A stretch of DNA of 64,000 nucleotides from Coffea arabica (Eukaryota; Streptophyta; Magnoliopsida; Gentianales; Rubiaceae): contig NC_092320.1 of the NCBI RefSeq assembly GCF_036785885.1, positions 10,293,557-10,357,556 of the forward strand, given 5' to 3'. Below, piece after piece: positions 26,781 through 38,275 of this stretch (position 1 is its first letter; each line of letters opens with the position of its first letter). The notes below the pieces were generated by a model. The model was given only the letters and a program-made list of their open reading frames with translations, was not told the origin of the DNA and searched no databases. The position numbers and the translations under genes are program-made.

Positions 26781-27338
26781 TTGTGGAGAATATCATTTTC
26801 AATTAAGAAATAATTCTAAACATAGTAAAATTGTGTACTTGCAGCCATAAGTAAATTTATCATATCAGATTTTGAAATAATGACCATTTTCTGGTGGCCA
26901 AATATTTTCGTTAAAGAACGACCATCTTCAGGTGATCGAATCTTTTTCTTTAAATATTTCAAAGGACAAGTAGATCATCAAATATAATTGATTTTCTATA
27001 ATAGCATCTCCAAAATTCATTGCATCAGAATATAAGTATTTATAACAAATAATTCTAAAGATAAATAAGTAGAATTAAAGGGAGAAATATTATCTCAAAG
27101 ATATCAAACAGTATATATTTGTGTTTAATGATTGCTCAGCAATAGACACTTGTATTTTTTTGATCATTCAAATGTTAGCCATAAGAAATTGAAATAAATT
27201 TATGTGTCAAAAATTTACCTCAATAAGTAGACAGAAGTTGCCGAAAAAATACGGGCAGAATCTCGTGTTTCACTTTTACTCAAGGTAGAGGCTCCGTTTT
27301 CACATTTTCCTCAAAAATAGAGACTCGTGCTGATAACG

Positions 27339-27668
27339 TGTTATAAAACTAATAAAATGAAATACTACAATAGGAATTGAAGAAGGAGTAGAGAAAGGGA
27401 GAATGATATCCTTATATTTCAACAAGATACAAAAGTCCTCTCAAAGGGTTTCAATGTACCTCTATATATAGGCACTACAAAATTAAAGGTACATAAATCC
27501 TATTAAACATCCACTACTACAATAATATGAAGAAACCTATGAAACGGTTTCTCCACTACATGAATAGATTTATGAATTGTAACTTCTATACATAATGTAA
27601 TCATAAATCATGAATTAATTCTCTTGGGAATACAAAGGGACATCCATACTTTTAATTGTTTCATAACA
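27339..27668 (-). repeat. LTR of the copia element (5' LTR in element orientation)
   Basis: 330 bp, matching 23933-24262 with about seven differences. Just outside, in element orientation, is CGTTATCAGCACGAG, which sits where a primer binding site is expected. I do not assign the tRNA. Confidence 0.9.
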
Positions 27669-30565
27669 ATTACTTCAATTGTTAGATTTTTTAAAAAGTA
27701 AGATTAATTAAACAGTGTGTATAAATGTAAATGATGATAATAATTATTAGTACGTGTATACATATGATAAGTTAAATGAAATTTAGATGTATTAACAAAC
27801 ACCTATTGGAAAACCCATAAAGAAATTTAACTTCAAATGACACGTAGCATCTCAGTATTTGTGTCGTATTTGAATGGTTTAATTACTACTAATAAGCGAC
27901 TTTATGTCTGCACTGTTTTTGAGTGAATAATTTAGATTTCCCCAAAATAGGTATTTTCTTGGTATTTTTCTTGTTTCTTTTTCGTTTCCCTAGATTTTTA
28001 AACGGTCCAGGTGATCTTGTGTGATTAGTCAGTATCCTTTTCATCCATCCACATTGGATTCATTTCACGAGGGTTGTTGAAATGAAAGATATGGATTTTA
28101 AGGTTCAAATCACCGTGATTAAATGAAGTTTTGCTATTTGAGGTATAAGCACCTGCGACCACCAAGGCGCAGGCATCACATAATTCGCATATATGATATA
28201 CCAATCATCTCAAAGTTGGAAAAACAAATATAGATTCTTTTTCTTTCACATCCCAGGTAGTTAATTAGTCATCTTGATGCTGCAATGCGGACTGACGAAA
28301 TGAAATGACATCTGCATGGTACATTGCATTTTTCACAAGATCTCCCTTGTCAATTTGCTTTGTCCTTTACTGTCTATGGTTGCTTTATTGTTTTTTCAAG
28401 CACTAACCATCGACCAAACTCTGTGATACTACGTCTTGGGGACTAAATTCAGATGCTGCATAATTCTAAAGCTCTTTGTAACATATGCTTATAATTCCAC
28501 ACGATTTATTCGTGTTAAAACTGATTTCTAGTGTGCATAATCATGAGTTGGGCTAAAATTTAGTGTCAACGTGAATTTGCAAATTGTAATACAGGACTAG
28601 ATAAAAGCCATTAATTTTGCCTAGAGCTCTAGCACGACTTATAAGACTGCTCTGAACAGATCGAGTTCAACTCAAATTCAAGTAATCCTAAACTTAAATA
28701 ACGAGCTAAGATAGAACGCGGGGGATGAGATGGTAAAATGCCCAAGCTAACACTAACACAAAAGCCCTGAACTTAACTTAAAGGCCATGGATCTCATCTT
28801 TCATTAAATTCAAATCACTTGCCATGGATCAGTGTTAATCATCTCCAGTAGTGTTGCAACTCACCAACTCTAAATTTGAACTTAGCATCTGTTAGCATTA
28901 GAAAAAAGATTAATAATAATCATAATAAAAAAGTGAAACAAGGGAAAGTGGCCAAAAAACAAAAAATGAAACAAAAAATAAAAGAAAAAGAAAACAAGAG
29001 ACAGGGATCCAGTGTCAGCAGAGAATAGTGTAGGAAATGATCCAAGGAAACAACGATAAAACCGATTTGATATGAAATCCCGGATTTTGTTCCTGTGTCA
29101 GTTGATAGAGGGGCGTACTAATTACTGGCTTGTTGTGCTGCTGGACCATGGATTCAATAACAGGACATGTCAAGAAGACGACGAATAATTTCCAACTGGA
29201 ATCAAGGACAGATATTGAAAAAAAAGAAAAGAAAAGGTAGTACTACTAATTAACTACTTACGTTTTACTAAATCGCCATTGAATAATTGTTGGTTAATTG
29301 AAGGGCCGTGAGCTTGGAAAAGTAGTCAAGAATTAAGGAAAAGAGAACCCTCCAAAATTAAAGCCTATAGCTATGTAATAAAAATCTTTTGCTCTCCATC
29401 ACCATCATCATTATCATACCTCTTGAGATTCCTTCTTCGCATATTTCAGTCATATATACTATTAGTTAGTTAATGGGCATGCCCTTTTCGTCCTTGCCCT
29501 GCTAAAGCATGGCTTGGCACCAAGATGATAACATTCTTTAGAGTACTAACATATGTTTTCTTTGTTGACAGTAGCAGTTAATCGAATGTTTGAATGCCAT
29601 TGGCCCTTTTTTCTCAAGAAAAAGTTGTTCACTGGCTTTTTAAGAATAAAGCTGAGGTACCCTTCATTTATGCTCCTAAGCCTAATCTATAAGATTTGCA
29701 AATCAGAATCATGGGCCACTAGCTAATATTCTAAAGAAACTCGTACAATTTGCAGGGCCAATACTTTTGATTTTGGAATTTCGAAGAAAAGAAACAAGTA
29801 AGATATAATTGTAATCGTAATCGTTCCGAAGGAAAAACAAAAAAAAGGGAAGAAAGATTGGTTTACCATATGATTAGGTTAATCACTTAATTAGTGATCA
29901 ATACAAAAGGGCCCTCAAGTTAATCAAATGGTCTATATAGCATTACAGGATTATGGATTACATCCTCAAGTAAGTAGGGCCGAAGAATTAATTTACCTAG
30001 GGAGCATTATCATTAATAAACATGTTAAAAAATATGATGAAAAGGAAAAGGAAAAGGAGGATGAAGTTATGCTAAAAACATATAGAATTTAAGAAAAAGT
30101 AATGTGGTAAACTTGTTGGGGTCTGCCATTTAGCAATTACAATAAGGAAAAAGGCTTTCTCGGGGAAGGGGGGTGGGGTGGGGTGCATTGGAGATTCTCA
30201 TTTGGTTGGTTGTGGTATGGTATAATTGGTGAATCGAAACAAATGTATGGCCGTATGGGGGTGGCAGATTGGTCTCTGACATGCACAATCATCAAAGAGT
30301 GATTGAAAGTCGAAACCAATGTGAGGGCAAAAAGAGACGTCAAGTGGGCCATTCCATTTGTTTGGGGCAAAATCTTTGCTCTACGGACTACAATAATAGA
30401 GTCTTCATGAACAGCTCCATCGATTTGACTATTCAATGTGCACTAAGACCCGTACCATGTCTCCAATATATTCGCCACAGTTTTATTTTCCGGACCTTTT
30501 GACACGGGAATTTCTATTTTACGTCCACTTCCATTCTAAGCCAAAGAAAAGAGATGGATTCAACC
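27669..30565. other. intergenic, no gene seen
   Basis: About 2.9 kb of AT-rich DNA without long or family-like open frames. Short purine-rich tracts are present near 28910-29000 and 30040-30060. No structured element could be defined. Confidence 0.5.
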
Positions 30566-30640
30566 AAAGGAGTCTATAGAAAATTTAGAGGAAATTGAAT
30601 CATCACTAGACTAGACAAGCATCTTAGCATCTATTGAAAT
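30566..30640. repeat. dispersed repeat fragment, copy 1 of 3
   Basis: GAGGAAATTGAATCATCACTAGACTAGACAAG-type sequence that recurs near 31086 and 32400 with divergence. It may be a SINE or LINE remnant, but the class is not determined. Confidence 0.4.
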
Positions 30641-30649
30641 GGTTCTCAT

Positions 30650-30920
30650 GAAATGGTTCTAAGTGGCCACCACCTCTCCTGGTGGGATGGGACGTTAGGA
30701 GTTCAATCCTTGCCTCCTACCAAATTGTCTGTCTCTCATGGATAACTCGGTTGGTCTCAGCAAGCCTCCTTAGGAGCTGGTGTCCAGTACCCGCAAGAGT
30801 CCGAATTCTGTGGTTATCGTGTTCGGGGGGATGGGGCCTCTCCTCCCGGGCCGGAGTGGAATTAGTCGGACCCCGTAAGTATTGACCCGGACACCCACTC
30901 CGTCAGCAAAAAAAAAAAAA
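30650..30920 (+). mobile_element. SINE-like retroposon with poly(A) tail
   Basis: About 270 bp ending in a run of A (30908-30920). Near its 5' end are TCTAAGTGGCC, similar to a tRNA-type A box, and GGAGTTCAATCCTTGCC, similar to the B box GGTTCGANTCC, at suitable spacing. The 67-codon open frame inside it is incidental. It looks like a tRNA-derived SINE. A clear target duplication was not found. Confidence 0.6.
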
Positions 30921-30924
30921 GTTG

Positions 30925-31085
30925 GAATCCTCTATGCTACTATTCGGTGTCAAATTCAGTGCCAATTCCACTTATCATATGATGGTAGAAGAAATTTAAA
31001 TAAACAGGACACTTGGCATAAATATGGAAGTGACACTGAATTGTCACTAGAAAAGTGGCACTGAGGATCTCATGTGCCAACCAAA
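30925..31085. repeat. MITE-like inverted repeat related to the Mutator MITE family
   Basis: The stretch shares ACAGGACACTTGGCA-like internal sequence and a GGCACTGAGGATCTCATGTG end with the elements at 2801-3012 and 31625-31854. It is much more diverged, so family membership is uncertain. Confidence 0.4.
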
Positions 31086-31290
31086 AGGGTCAATGGAGAA
31101 TTTAGAGGGAATTGAATCGCTACCGAACTAGACGAGTGTCTCTGTATTTATTGGTAAATTTTTCTAAAAATTACTGGAGAAAAATGTAATTCAAGAAACT
31201 TGAGCCCTTTAACCTACACATAACTACATAAGGAGAGCTTTAACCTTTTTCGCAGTGGCCAACTACCTCTACGATAGTTGGTTTATTTTC
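31086..31290. repeat. dispersed repeat, copy 2 of 3
   Basis: Contains GAGGGAATTGAATCGCTACC followed by GAACTAGACGAGTG, seen in altered form at 30566 and 32400. It ends near a CTACGATAGTTGG motif that is matched by GAGTAGTTGG in the third copy. Confidence 0.45.
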
Positions 31291-31624
31291 CAGACTTGTT
31301 GGTTGAAGGGAAAAGAGAGATTTACTGAAGCATACCTACAATTGGGAACAAATGCCTCACTGCTAATTTGCCTAACACTTCAATTGTTTTCTTTTTAACT
31401 TTTTATTAAAAAATGTAAGTAAACAAGATTATTGATTTACAATTGAACATTCAAAGGTTGGTTTTAGAGATTGGGTTAGTCAAATACTACTGCCTTTTTT
31501 TTTTTTTTTTGTTGTTTGGCCTTTTCATATCCTTGTTAACGAATTAAACACTCGGAGTCGAGGTGTTAATTAATTCTCCTACTCAGTCATACAGTAGTGA
31601 CAATGCCGCAGTCCACTTTTTAAT

Positions 31625-31854
31625 CACTTGGGATCCTCGGTGACATTTTTTCTATGGCAACCCAATGCCACCTATAATATTGCACCAAGTGTCCTGTTAT
31701 TATTTACACTTTAATTTTCTAATAATTCAACTTTTTTCTAATAATTCAACTTTGTTTGGTTTAACACAAGTGTAAATAATAACAGGACACTTGGTGCAAT
31801 ATTATAGGTGGCATTGGATTGGCATAGAAAAAATGTCACCGAGGATCCCAAGTG
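31625..31854. mobile_element. Mutator-type MITE, copy 2
   Basis: A 230-bp palindrome from CACTTGGGATCCTCGGTGAC to GAGGATCCCAAGTG. Arms of about 100 bp pair almost perfectly. It is flanked on both sides by the perfect 9-bp direct repeat ctttttaat (31616-31624 and 31855-31863), the target-site size of Mutator elements. It is clearly the same family as 2801-3012. No coding capacity. Confidence 0.9.
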
Positions 31855-32399
31855 CTTTTTAATGCGACATCTAATTTCTCTCAAGATGACAAATTTACTC
31901 TTTTTCAAGTGTATTCAGTATTTGACTATTGAAGGACATAAATAAATTATTATAGTATTTGATAGTAGATATTTGGTGTGGAAATAAAAACAGGTGCTGT
32001 GGATATAGTATCATTTGTCCTCAAGGGCATATGATGATATTTGAAGGACATAAATTCTGTCCAGTATTGTTGTTGTATATTCGTAGAACATAAACGTGTC
32101 GTGGAGAGAAAAATGGAGAAGTAGGATCCATGGCAGCAAAGCAAGCCAATCCAATCGGGGTTGGGAAACTGTTAATGAGGCTATCTGTCTCAGTGAGTGT
32201 CTCTATTTGCAGGGATTGGGACCTATCAGCTGGGGTGGGTCTGAACCTACGAGACCCTTCCCCACCCCTGCTCAGCTCAGAAAGATTACAAAATCATCAG
32301 CTCCAATTCAGCATTCCCTTCCATCTCTACTCATTTTTTTTTTAAATATGATAAAATTTATTCTATATCTTTTTTTACTCTACACTAATACTTTATATT

Positions 32400-32590
32400 A
32401 AGAGGAAAGGGAGGATGTAAGGGAAAATTCGAAGGAGATTAAACCGCTATCGAACCAGACAGGTACCTTTGCAGTCACGGATGAAATTTTCAGAAAATTC
32501 TAAATAGGAATACAGACTAGAGACTCCATCCCTTGACCAAAATCAGCAAGAGTTTTAAACATCCCCCCTAGAGTAGTTGGTTCCCTTCAA
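32400..32590. repeat. dispersed repeat, copy 3 of 3
   Basis: GAAGGAGATTAAACCGCTATC then GAACCAGACAGGTACC corresponds to the copies at 30566 and 31086. It ends near TAGAGTAGTTGG. Class unknown. Confidence 0.4.
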
Positions 32591-33647
32591 TCTCTACTTG
32601 CTGTCTCCTTTTTTAAAGGACGTATTGGAAACAGAGAATTTGGTTTGGGCCACAGGAGCTGAGTAGTGCAGGACATGGGACCCTGATAATTTGGTTTTAA
32701 TTTGTTTAATGCTACTTCATGTGAATAGCTAGTCTCCTTTCTTCCTACTTACTTCCAGCTCAACCAATTGTCAATTGTCCCCGGTGACAACTTGCGAACT
32801 GGGGCTGTCCTTCCTGAGAATTTTTTCCTTCCTGGGACTGGGGCTGTCCTTGGCCACTGCTCTAGTAGTTCACCAGTCAAATCCAGGTGTGCTGCAAAGA
32901 ATGTCTTAAGGGATTCAAACTTCGGCTAATGTCCTTTAGTTTACTAATCAAATCCGTTGTTTTAACATAAAAAAGGTCAAGGGGTTAAAGTTTCAACGCC
33001 TCTTTTATCTCCACAAAAAAAAAAAAAAAAGGGGGATGCCTTTTTTTGTTTAGTTGGAATGAGGAAAAAAGATCAGTACCATGCTACTATATTATATAGA
33101 ACGAGGAGAGCAATGGCGGAAAGGATAATACTATCAAACGAAGTGCATTGCATGCATAACCGGGTCTCTCGGATCCTGTCCTGTGAGGCACTGACCGAAC
33201 CAAAAGGGGACTATATTAGATGGTCCAAAGATGAGATCTAATGTTTCTTTATCTTTTCCTGCATATATATATATATATATATATATACACGCATATCTAT
33301 TCAAAGCTAAATATAATCGGGCAAGTTTGCTTTGATTATCAAGATTTCATCATCAATCAGAATTGGGAAATAAACAATGAGAAAGCAATAGAGAATATAA
33401 AAGAAGCTTCTTTAATTCATTCACCACATCTGAAAATGTCCCCATCTCTCCCTTTCATTCTCCCCCTATATTTCTAACATAGCAAGCCCTTTTTTTCGCT
33501 CTCCAATCCCCCTACAGACCATATGGAGAAAAAGAGAAAAACAAAGACTTTCCAAATGAATATAGAAGAAAATAGTAAGTGGAAATATATATTCCCCCCA
33601 AAAAAAAAAAAAAAAAACTGCCTAAATTCTAAAATCGCAACAAACTT

Positions 33648-35318
33648 TCATATGTCACTGCAGCCATAGTGTTGAAGAAGCCTATTGGCTTCTCTAAGAC
33701 CGCTGAAGTATGCACCATGTGTAGTTGAATAGTGGGTTCTATGTGTTGCTTCCCCTGCAAACAAAATTTGAAGCGGAGGAGAGGGAGATTTGGGAGCTGA
33801 TGAATTGCTTATCTTGGGCAATGGCTCAGCCATGGTGTCCATATCATCCCCACTTGATCCAACAGCGACATAACTATATGACCCCAAGAATAGAGGATCA
33901 TTCCCCCATTTGCTCTTCAAAATTTTGGCAAATTTTATGCATCTTAAGTTGGAGTTTTCTGCAGAATTTGCATCCCCATTGCATGGCTGGTTGGAATCTG
34001 ACGCAACATGGTAATGGGTGGATTTTGAAAACAAATTGGAGATTGTTGTTGAAACCCCATTAAGGATATCGTCGTCGTTAAGAGATTCAAGCTCCAGGGC
34101 CTCTTCACCTGCAAACCAGGATAAGAGAACACTGGACTTGCTGTAGATTGGACTGAGAGATGCTGTCCTTCTCATCCACCAAGGGATGTCTGGATGCCTT
34201 GATAATGTGTGGTCTGATTGATGGAAAACCATCTGCAGGTTCGGGAACTTGATGCTGCTCTTGAATTCTTGACCATTTGTTGGACTTAATTGCAAAAACA
34301 GCTTGTTAACAACTCCATACCCAAGTTTTGAAATTGCTTCAGTCTTGAAACCAGGAAGTGGAGGATCGAACATACCGGCATCTTCGCGAATTCCATGTTT
34401 AAGAACTCCCAGTGAAACTGTGAGAATGACATGGTCTGCTGACATGGTTGAACCATCCAGAAAATGTAGCTTCACTGGCATAGTACCATGACCGTTTGGG
34501 ACTGCTGCTATCGGTAAATGGCCGTCAGGCTGCCATTCTATTTTGGTGACCTTGCGGCCTAATTGAACCAAACCAGCGGGCAGTACAGAAGCCAGTGACT
34601 CAATTATGCTCAAGTAGCCTTTAGCAATGGTTATTTCTTCACCTGGAAACAGAATATACTCACTTTCGGCGTTATAATCCAGAGTATGCAAATCTCCAGC
34701 TGAGGTATATGTCCTCTGCGTGTTTTCGTGCATTGCAAAAATGGCCTCTTCGAGTGCTTTTCCGCTCCAATTCCCAAGCATTTTGACCTGATCCCGCTGG
34801 TGCTTCATCGAGCTCCAGTAAGCATCCAAGCCTTTTCGAAGAAAAGAACCAATACTGATGTTTCCAGGGCCGCAAGATTTAGCTGCAAGCTTGAGAGAAC
34901 TGACCGTTTCATCTTCAATCAATTTTCCCTGAGAAAAATCCATCAATTTCTTGAAAAGACTAGAAATTGGCTCAACAAGAGATGGATTCAACTCATATCC
35001 GCCTTCAGCTATTGTAACTGGCTCGTCCGAAAAGCTATCCATGCACTCCCATGGCTGCTCAGACTCGAGCGAATTGATTTCTCGAGCAATTTTGTGAACT
35101 GGGCTACCTTTAATACCGTGGATCCATGTAGCACCTATCTCAATCCTGTCACCACCAAACTCCGAGGTGTTGATCCTCCCACCAATTCTTGTTCCCCCTT
35201 CCACAACACAAAGCTCAAACAAATCTTTGGAGCCAGCTGATTTGTAGAGCTTGTTAGCAGCTGTTAGACCAGCCATTCCGGCTCCAATTATCACAATTCT
35301 TGGCTTCCTGGTAAGCAT
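33648..35318 (-). CDS. PAO5: polyamine oxidase, PAO5 type (intronless)
   Basis: Encodes a 556-residue FAD-dependent amine oxidase. PAO5-type enzymes are cytosolic and oxidise spermine or thermospermine (back-conversion or dehydrogenase activity); this is family knowledge. An N-terminal dinucleotide-binding motif GAGMAG is at residues 12-17, followed by VVEGGTRIGGRINTSEFGGD and IGATWIHGI (substrate/FAD pocket). The C-terminal FAD motif LFAGEATHRTHYSTTHGA lies near residue 520. A single exon without introns matches the known PAO5 gene structure. The frame stays open upstream to 35480, but the extra 54 codons are translated from a (GT)n microsatellite and 5' leader. I chose ATG 35318 because MLTRKPRIVIIGAG aligns with family N-termini. 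No signal peptide is expected. The upstream repeat could vary in length between individuals. Confidence 0.95.
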   Translation of the reverse strand: MLTRKPRIVIIGAGMAGLTAANKLYKSAGSKDLFELCVVEGGTRIGGRINTSEFGGDRIEIGATWIHGIKGSPVHKIAREINSLESEQPWECMDSFSDEPVTIAEGGYELNPSLVEPISSLFKKLMDFSQGKLIEDETVSSLKLAAKSCGPGNISIGSFLRKGLDAYWSSMKHQRDQVKMLGNWSGKALEEAIFAMHENTQRTYTSAGDLHTLDYNAESEYILFPGEEITIAKGYLSIIESLASVLPAGLVQLGRKVTKIEWQPDGHLPIAAVPNGHGTMPVKLHFLDGSTMSADHVILTVSLGVLKHGIREDAGMFDPPLPGFKTEAISKLGYGVVNKLFLQLSPTNGQEFKSSIKFPNLQMVFHQSDHTLSRHPDIPWWMRRTASLSPIYSKSSVLLSWFAGEEALELESLNDDDILNGVSTTISNLFSKSTHYHVASDSNQPCNGDANSAENSNLRCIKFAKILKSKWGNDPLFLGSYSYVAVGSSGDDMDTMAEPLPKISNSSAPKSPSPPLQILFAGEATHRTHYSTTHGAYFSGLREANRLLQHYGCSDI

Positions 35319-35421
35319 TTTTTGAGTATCTCTTGCACTTCCTCTAGCACACAAACTGAAATACAAAACAAAGACAGCAGAGAGTGAAATTGTGAAGTGA
35401 GAAATGTACCCTAAGGAGGGA

Positions 35422-35426
<5 letters not shown>

Positions 35427-35456
<30 letters not shown>
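35427..35456. repeat. (CA)n microsatellite in the PAO5 5' leader
   Basis: About 14-15 CA units on the plus strand, just over 100 bp upstream of the PAO5 start codon. On the coding strand it reads (GT)n and stays in frame with the ORF. Confidence 0.85.
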
Positions 35457-35457
<1 letters not shown>

Positions 35458-35480
35458 GAGAGCAGCATATATTGCCTCAA

Positions 35481-37370
35481 GAAGAGGGCTCTCTTTTCCC
35501 GGCTAGTTTCTTTGTACTTACTTTTACATTGTTTATTTCCATCTAATAAAAACAGGGCTCTACTTTTCTTGAACCCGCTCTAGCCTCTACCTCCAGCTAC
35601 ACGTATCAAATGCCCCAATGAGGCAATGACACTGATAAAACATCTTTTTAGTCTCCCACAATCCCGCTGGATACCTGTAGAACTATCCTCCATCATAATG
35701 TACTTGAGAGTGTCATAAATATTAAGGGCTCACGCATCTTGTATGTGTCTGTATGTAGATGAAATATCGAGCAGTGTGTGTTTAGTTACCCCGGGAGGTA
35801 GAATATATTGATAAGAACACCAATAATAGGCTGATGATGCCTTTTACCAACCTCACATGTGTATCAGGTACCGACGGCCCACCAATGCCAACACTTTTGA
35901 TGGTGCTGATTACTCCATCAGCTTCCATCTCATGAACTCCTTTCGATCTTTTCGACCTGCTAATTAGTCAGATTGCTAAACATTGATTAAGTTTCTTTTC
36001 TTTTCATATTTTACCCCCACCCTGTGATGGACAATTATCGTGTGGATTATGTTATCCCTCTCATTCAACGCTAACCTGTGTGACATAGATTTGGTTTACG
36101 TATGAGGTTTCAGTTCCATGCTAAGACAGCATTGGCCAACACGGATTTTCAACTGCTTAGATTGGTGTCATGTTTTACTTTTAAAGTTATCTTGAAATAG
36201 CAATCTCTTTCAAAGCGCAACATCTGAAATTTGTATCGATCCCTCTAGATTCTAATGTGTTGAGAAGCAGACATCTTGGTGTATTCAGCATGCCCCATAT
36301 GTTTTTTGGACCCATATGGGGCGTTCTGGAAGCAAACATCAATGGGAAATTTATCTCTACTGAATCTTTAGAAGCACAAAAACTAAACAATAATATTGAT
36401 TCCGATGATAATGAGCTGCTTAAGAATCAGTTCAAGATCACACACAGTGCTTTGCTTCCAAATCCATATATATATATATATATATATCGATTCCACGCTC
36501 AAAAACCTTTTTTTTTTTATAGATACTATAATGGTTGAGTAGAACCCTTTACAGCCCTTGGACAAATTTTTTACCAGATGTTCTTAGCGGATTTTGCAAC
36601 AGCTTAGAAAATCCTCTAACCCTACGCATTTTGCAAAAGAGGGTGCTTATGCAGATTAATATGTGTAGCTCAAAAGTCTAATCTTAAAGATGCGACATTT
36701 TTACTGAAGTGAGTCATGGTCAGAGTGCTTTGATGGTTAACGTGCACGTATTATTCAAAAAAAAACTTGGATTAGCAAGTCTTTAAAACGGGGCTAGAGA
36801 CCTAGACCGGTCATTTTTTAATATTAATCATACTGGTATTGGAGTAGTCACTACTCGATCTAGTCACCATCTCCAGCCTATTTTTCTCCCTCAAGAGTAT
36901 ATGATTAACCAGTTTGCATTAAAGAAATCTATATCCTTTTATCAAATCTTCATAAAAGGCTGTGCAGATATGTAAGCATCGTGGGTTGATGATCAAGGAA
37001 GAAATCAATGAAGGGGAAAAAAGCTTGAGCAAGATTAGATGTTTCAAAGGTGATGCTTGAAAAGATTAATTATGTCTATTGCTCTTTTCTGTCGGTCCAC
37101 GGGTTTTTAGCCGCAGCCCCAAAATTATGATTCATCATCATTTTCACTACTTGCAAACGTTATCATTGCTCCTTTTACAAGAGTTTTGATTCCTACGTCG
37201 TACCTGTTACTATTGTAACAAGAAGGGTTTTGATTAAATCCTGTAATGCTGTCAAACAGAATCTCAAGAAGGCAGATTTGCTGCTTAGCAGGACTGGTAT
37301 TTTGCGGGATAACATTTAATGAAGAAAAGCATTCTACTACTTTTAATTAAGCTTTTTTTTTTTTAAAATT

Positions 37371-37413
<43 letters not shown>

Positions 37414-38259
37414 TAGCAATAATCTAAATTTAAGCTTAATTTCAAGTTCTGCATTCAGAATTCAACTGAGTTCCTCAATGCATGATTAAATAGCCTGCAT
37501 GAAGACGATGAGTGTCTTAATTAGCTTCCTCCCGCCAAGAATATATGCTAGAGATGTAAGTATCAAAATCTCGTATGACTGGTATGAGTTCCATATTGCA
37601 AAGAAATTATTGCTGTGTGTGTGTGTGTGTTTGAGTTCTTATTAATCCTGCCAATCAAGCCAAGTTGATATCTGATAAATTTTTATTCCAAGGAAAATGA
37701 TGTATGTATAATTTTATAGAAGAAGCTGTCACTTGAGACAAAACACATTTACATAAAAATCCCAACTCATCAGTACTAATATTGCTGAAGCTGATCATAC
37801 AGCATTAAAAAGTTGATTGCAAGTGACCAAATCAAGACTAGTCTAATTATAGCAGGTACTTGCATTCATTATTATATAGTTCTTGTTTGAATTCAAGAGC
37901 GCATCATTAATTTGGGGTACTAGAGTACGTATAAATAATCACTTAAGGTGATGCATCATTATCAAGGTTTAATATCAATGCCTGACGAAGAAGTCAAAGT
38001 AGTCCTTGAGTTCCAAATTGCACTCCACGTCCTCTCTGGTCTGGTGAATGAGACTCCTCAGCATAATCTCCCCCTTGAGCGCCCAAAAGGATTCGAGTCA
38101 AATAGGTAGAAATATCACAACATCTATGTATGCTTTGACGGTCGTGCTAGGTATTAGCATACCAACGTCATCGCATCAATTTCTTGATCAAACAAGCGGC
38201 CCATCTCTTGCGCATTTATTGATAGCCCTATAAACAAAAAAAAAAAAAAAACTTCTATC
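35481..38259. other. intergenic, simple repeats only
   Basis: About 2.8 kb upstream of PAO5. It contains microsatellites: (TA)n near 36466-36487, (AC)n followed by (AT)n near 37370-37410, and (GT)n near 37614-37631. Short open frames have no family resemblance. No gene supported. Confidence 0.5.
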
Positions 38260-38275
38260 TATTTATATTTATATC

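Larger units (their letters stand above)
23933..27668 (-). mobile_element. decayed, internally deleted Ty1/copia retrotransposon
   Basis: Two 330-bp LTRs (23933-24262 and 27339-27668) flank about 3.1 kb. The LTRs begin and end TGTTAT...ATAACA and differ at only about seven sites by eye, suggesting recent insertion. Flanking gttac and attac give an imperfect 5-bp target duplication. Read on the minus strand, AAGGGGGAG directly precedes the 3' LTR (polypurine tract). Internal sequence resembles reverse transcriptase (24634-24984 and the region upstream to about 25320) and a gag remnant near 26514-26780. Frames are broken by many stops, and the interior is shorter than the usual 4 kb or more, so the copy is not autonomous. 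Confidence 0.92.

Noticed and set aside
30682-30885. 67-codon frame inside the SINE-like unit
   Set aside because: It lies within a tRNA-derived repeat with a poly(A) tail and has no family resemblance.
35319-35480. Longer 610-residue PAO5 reading frame
   Set aside because: The extra N-terminus is a Cys-Val repeat from a microsatellite. Family members begin just before the RIVIIGAGMAG motif.
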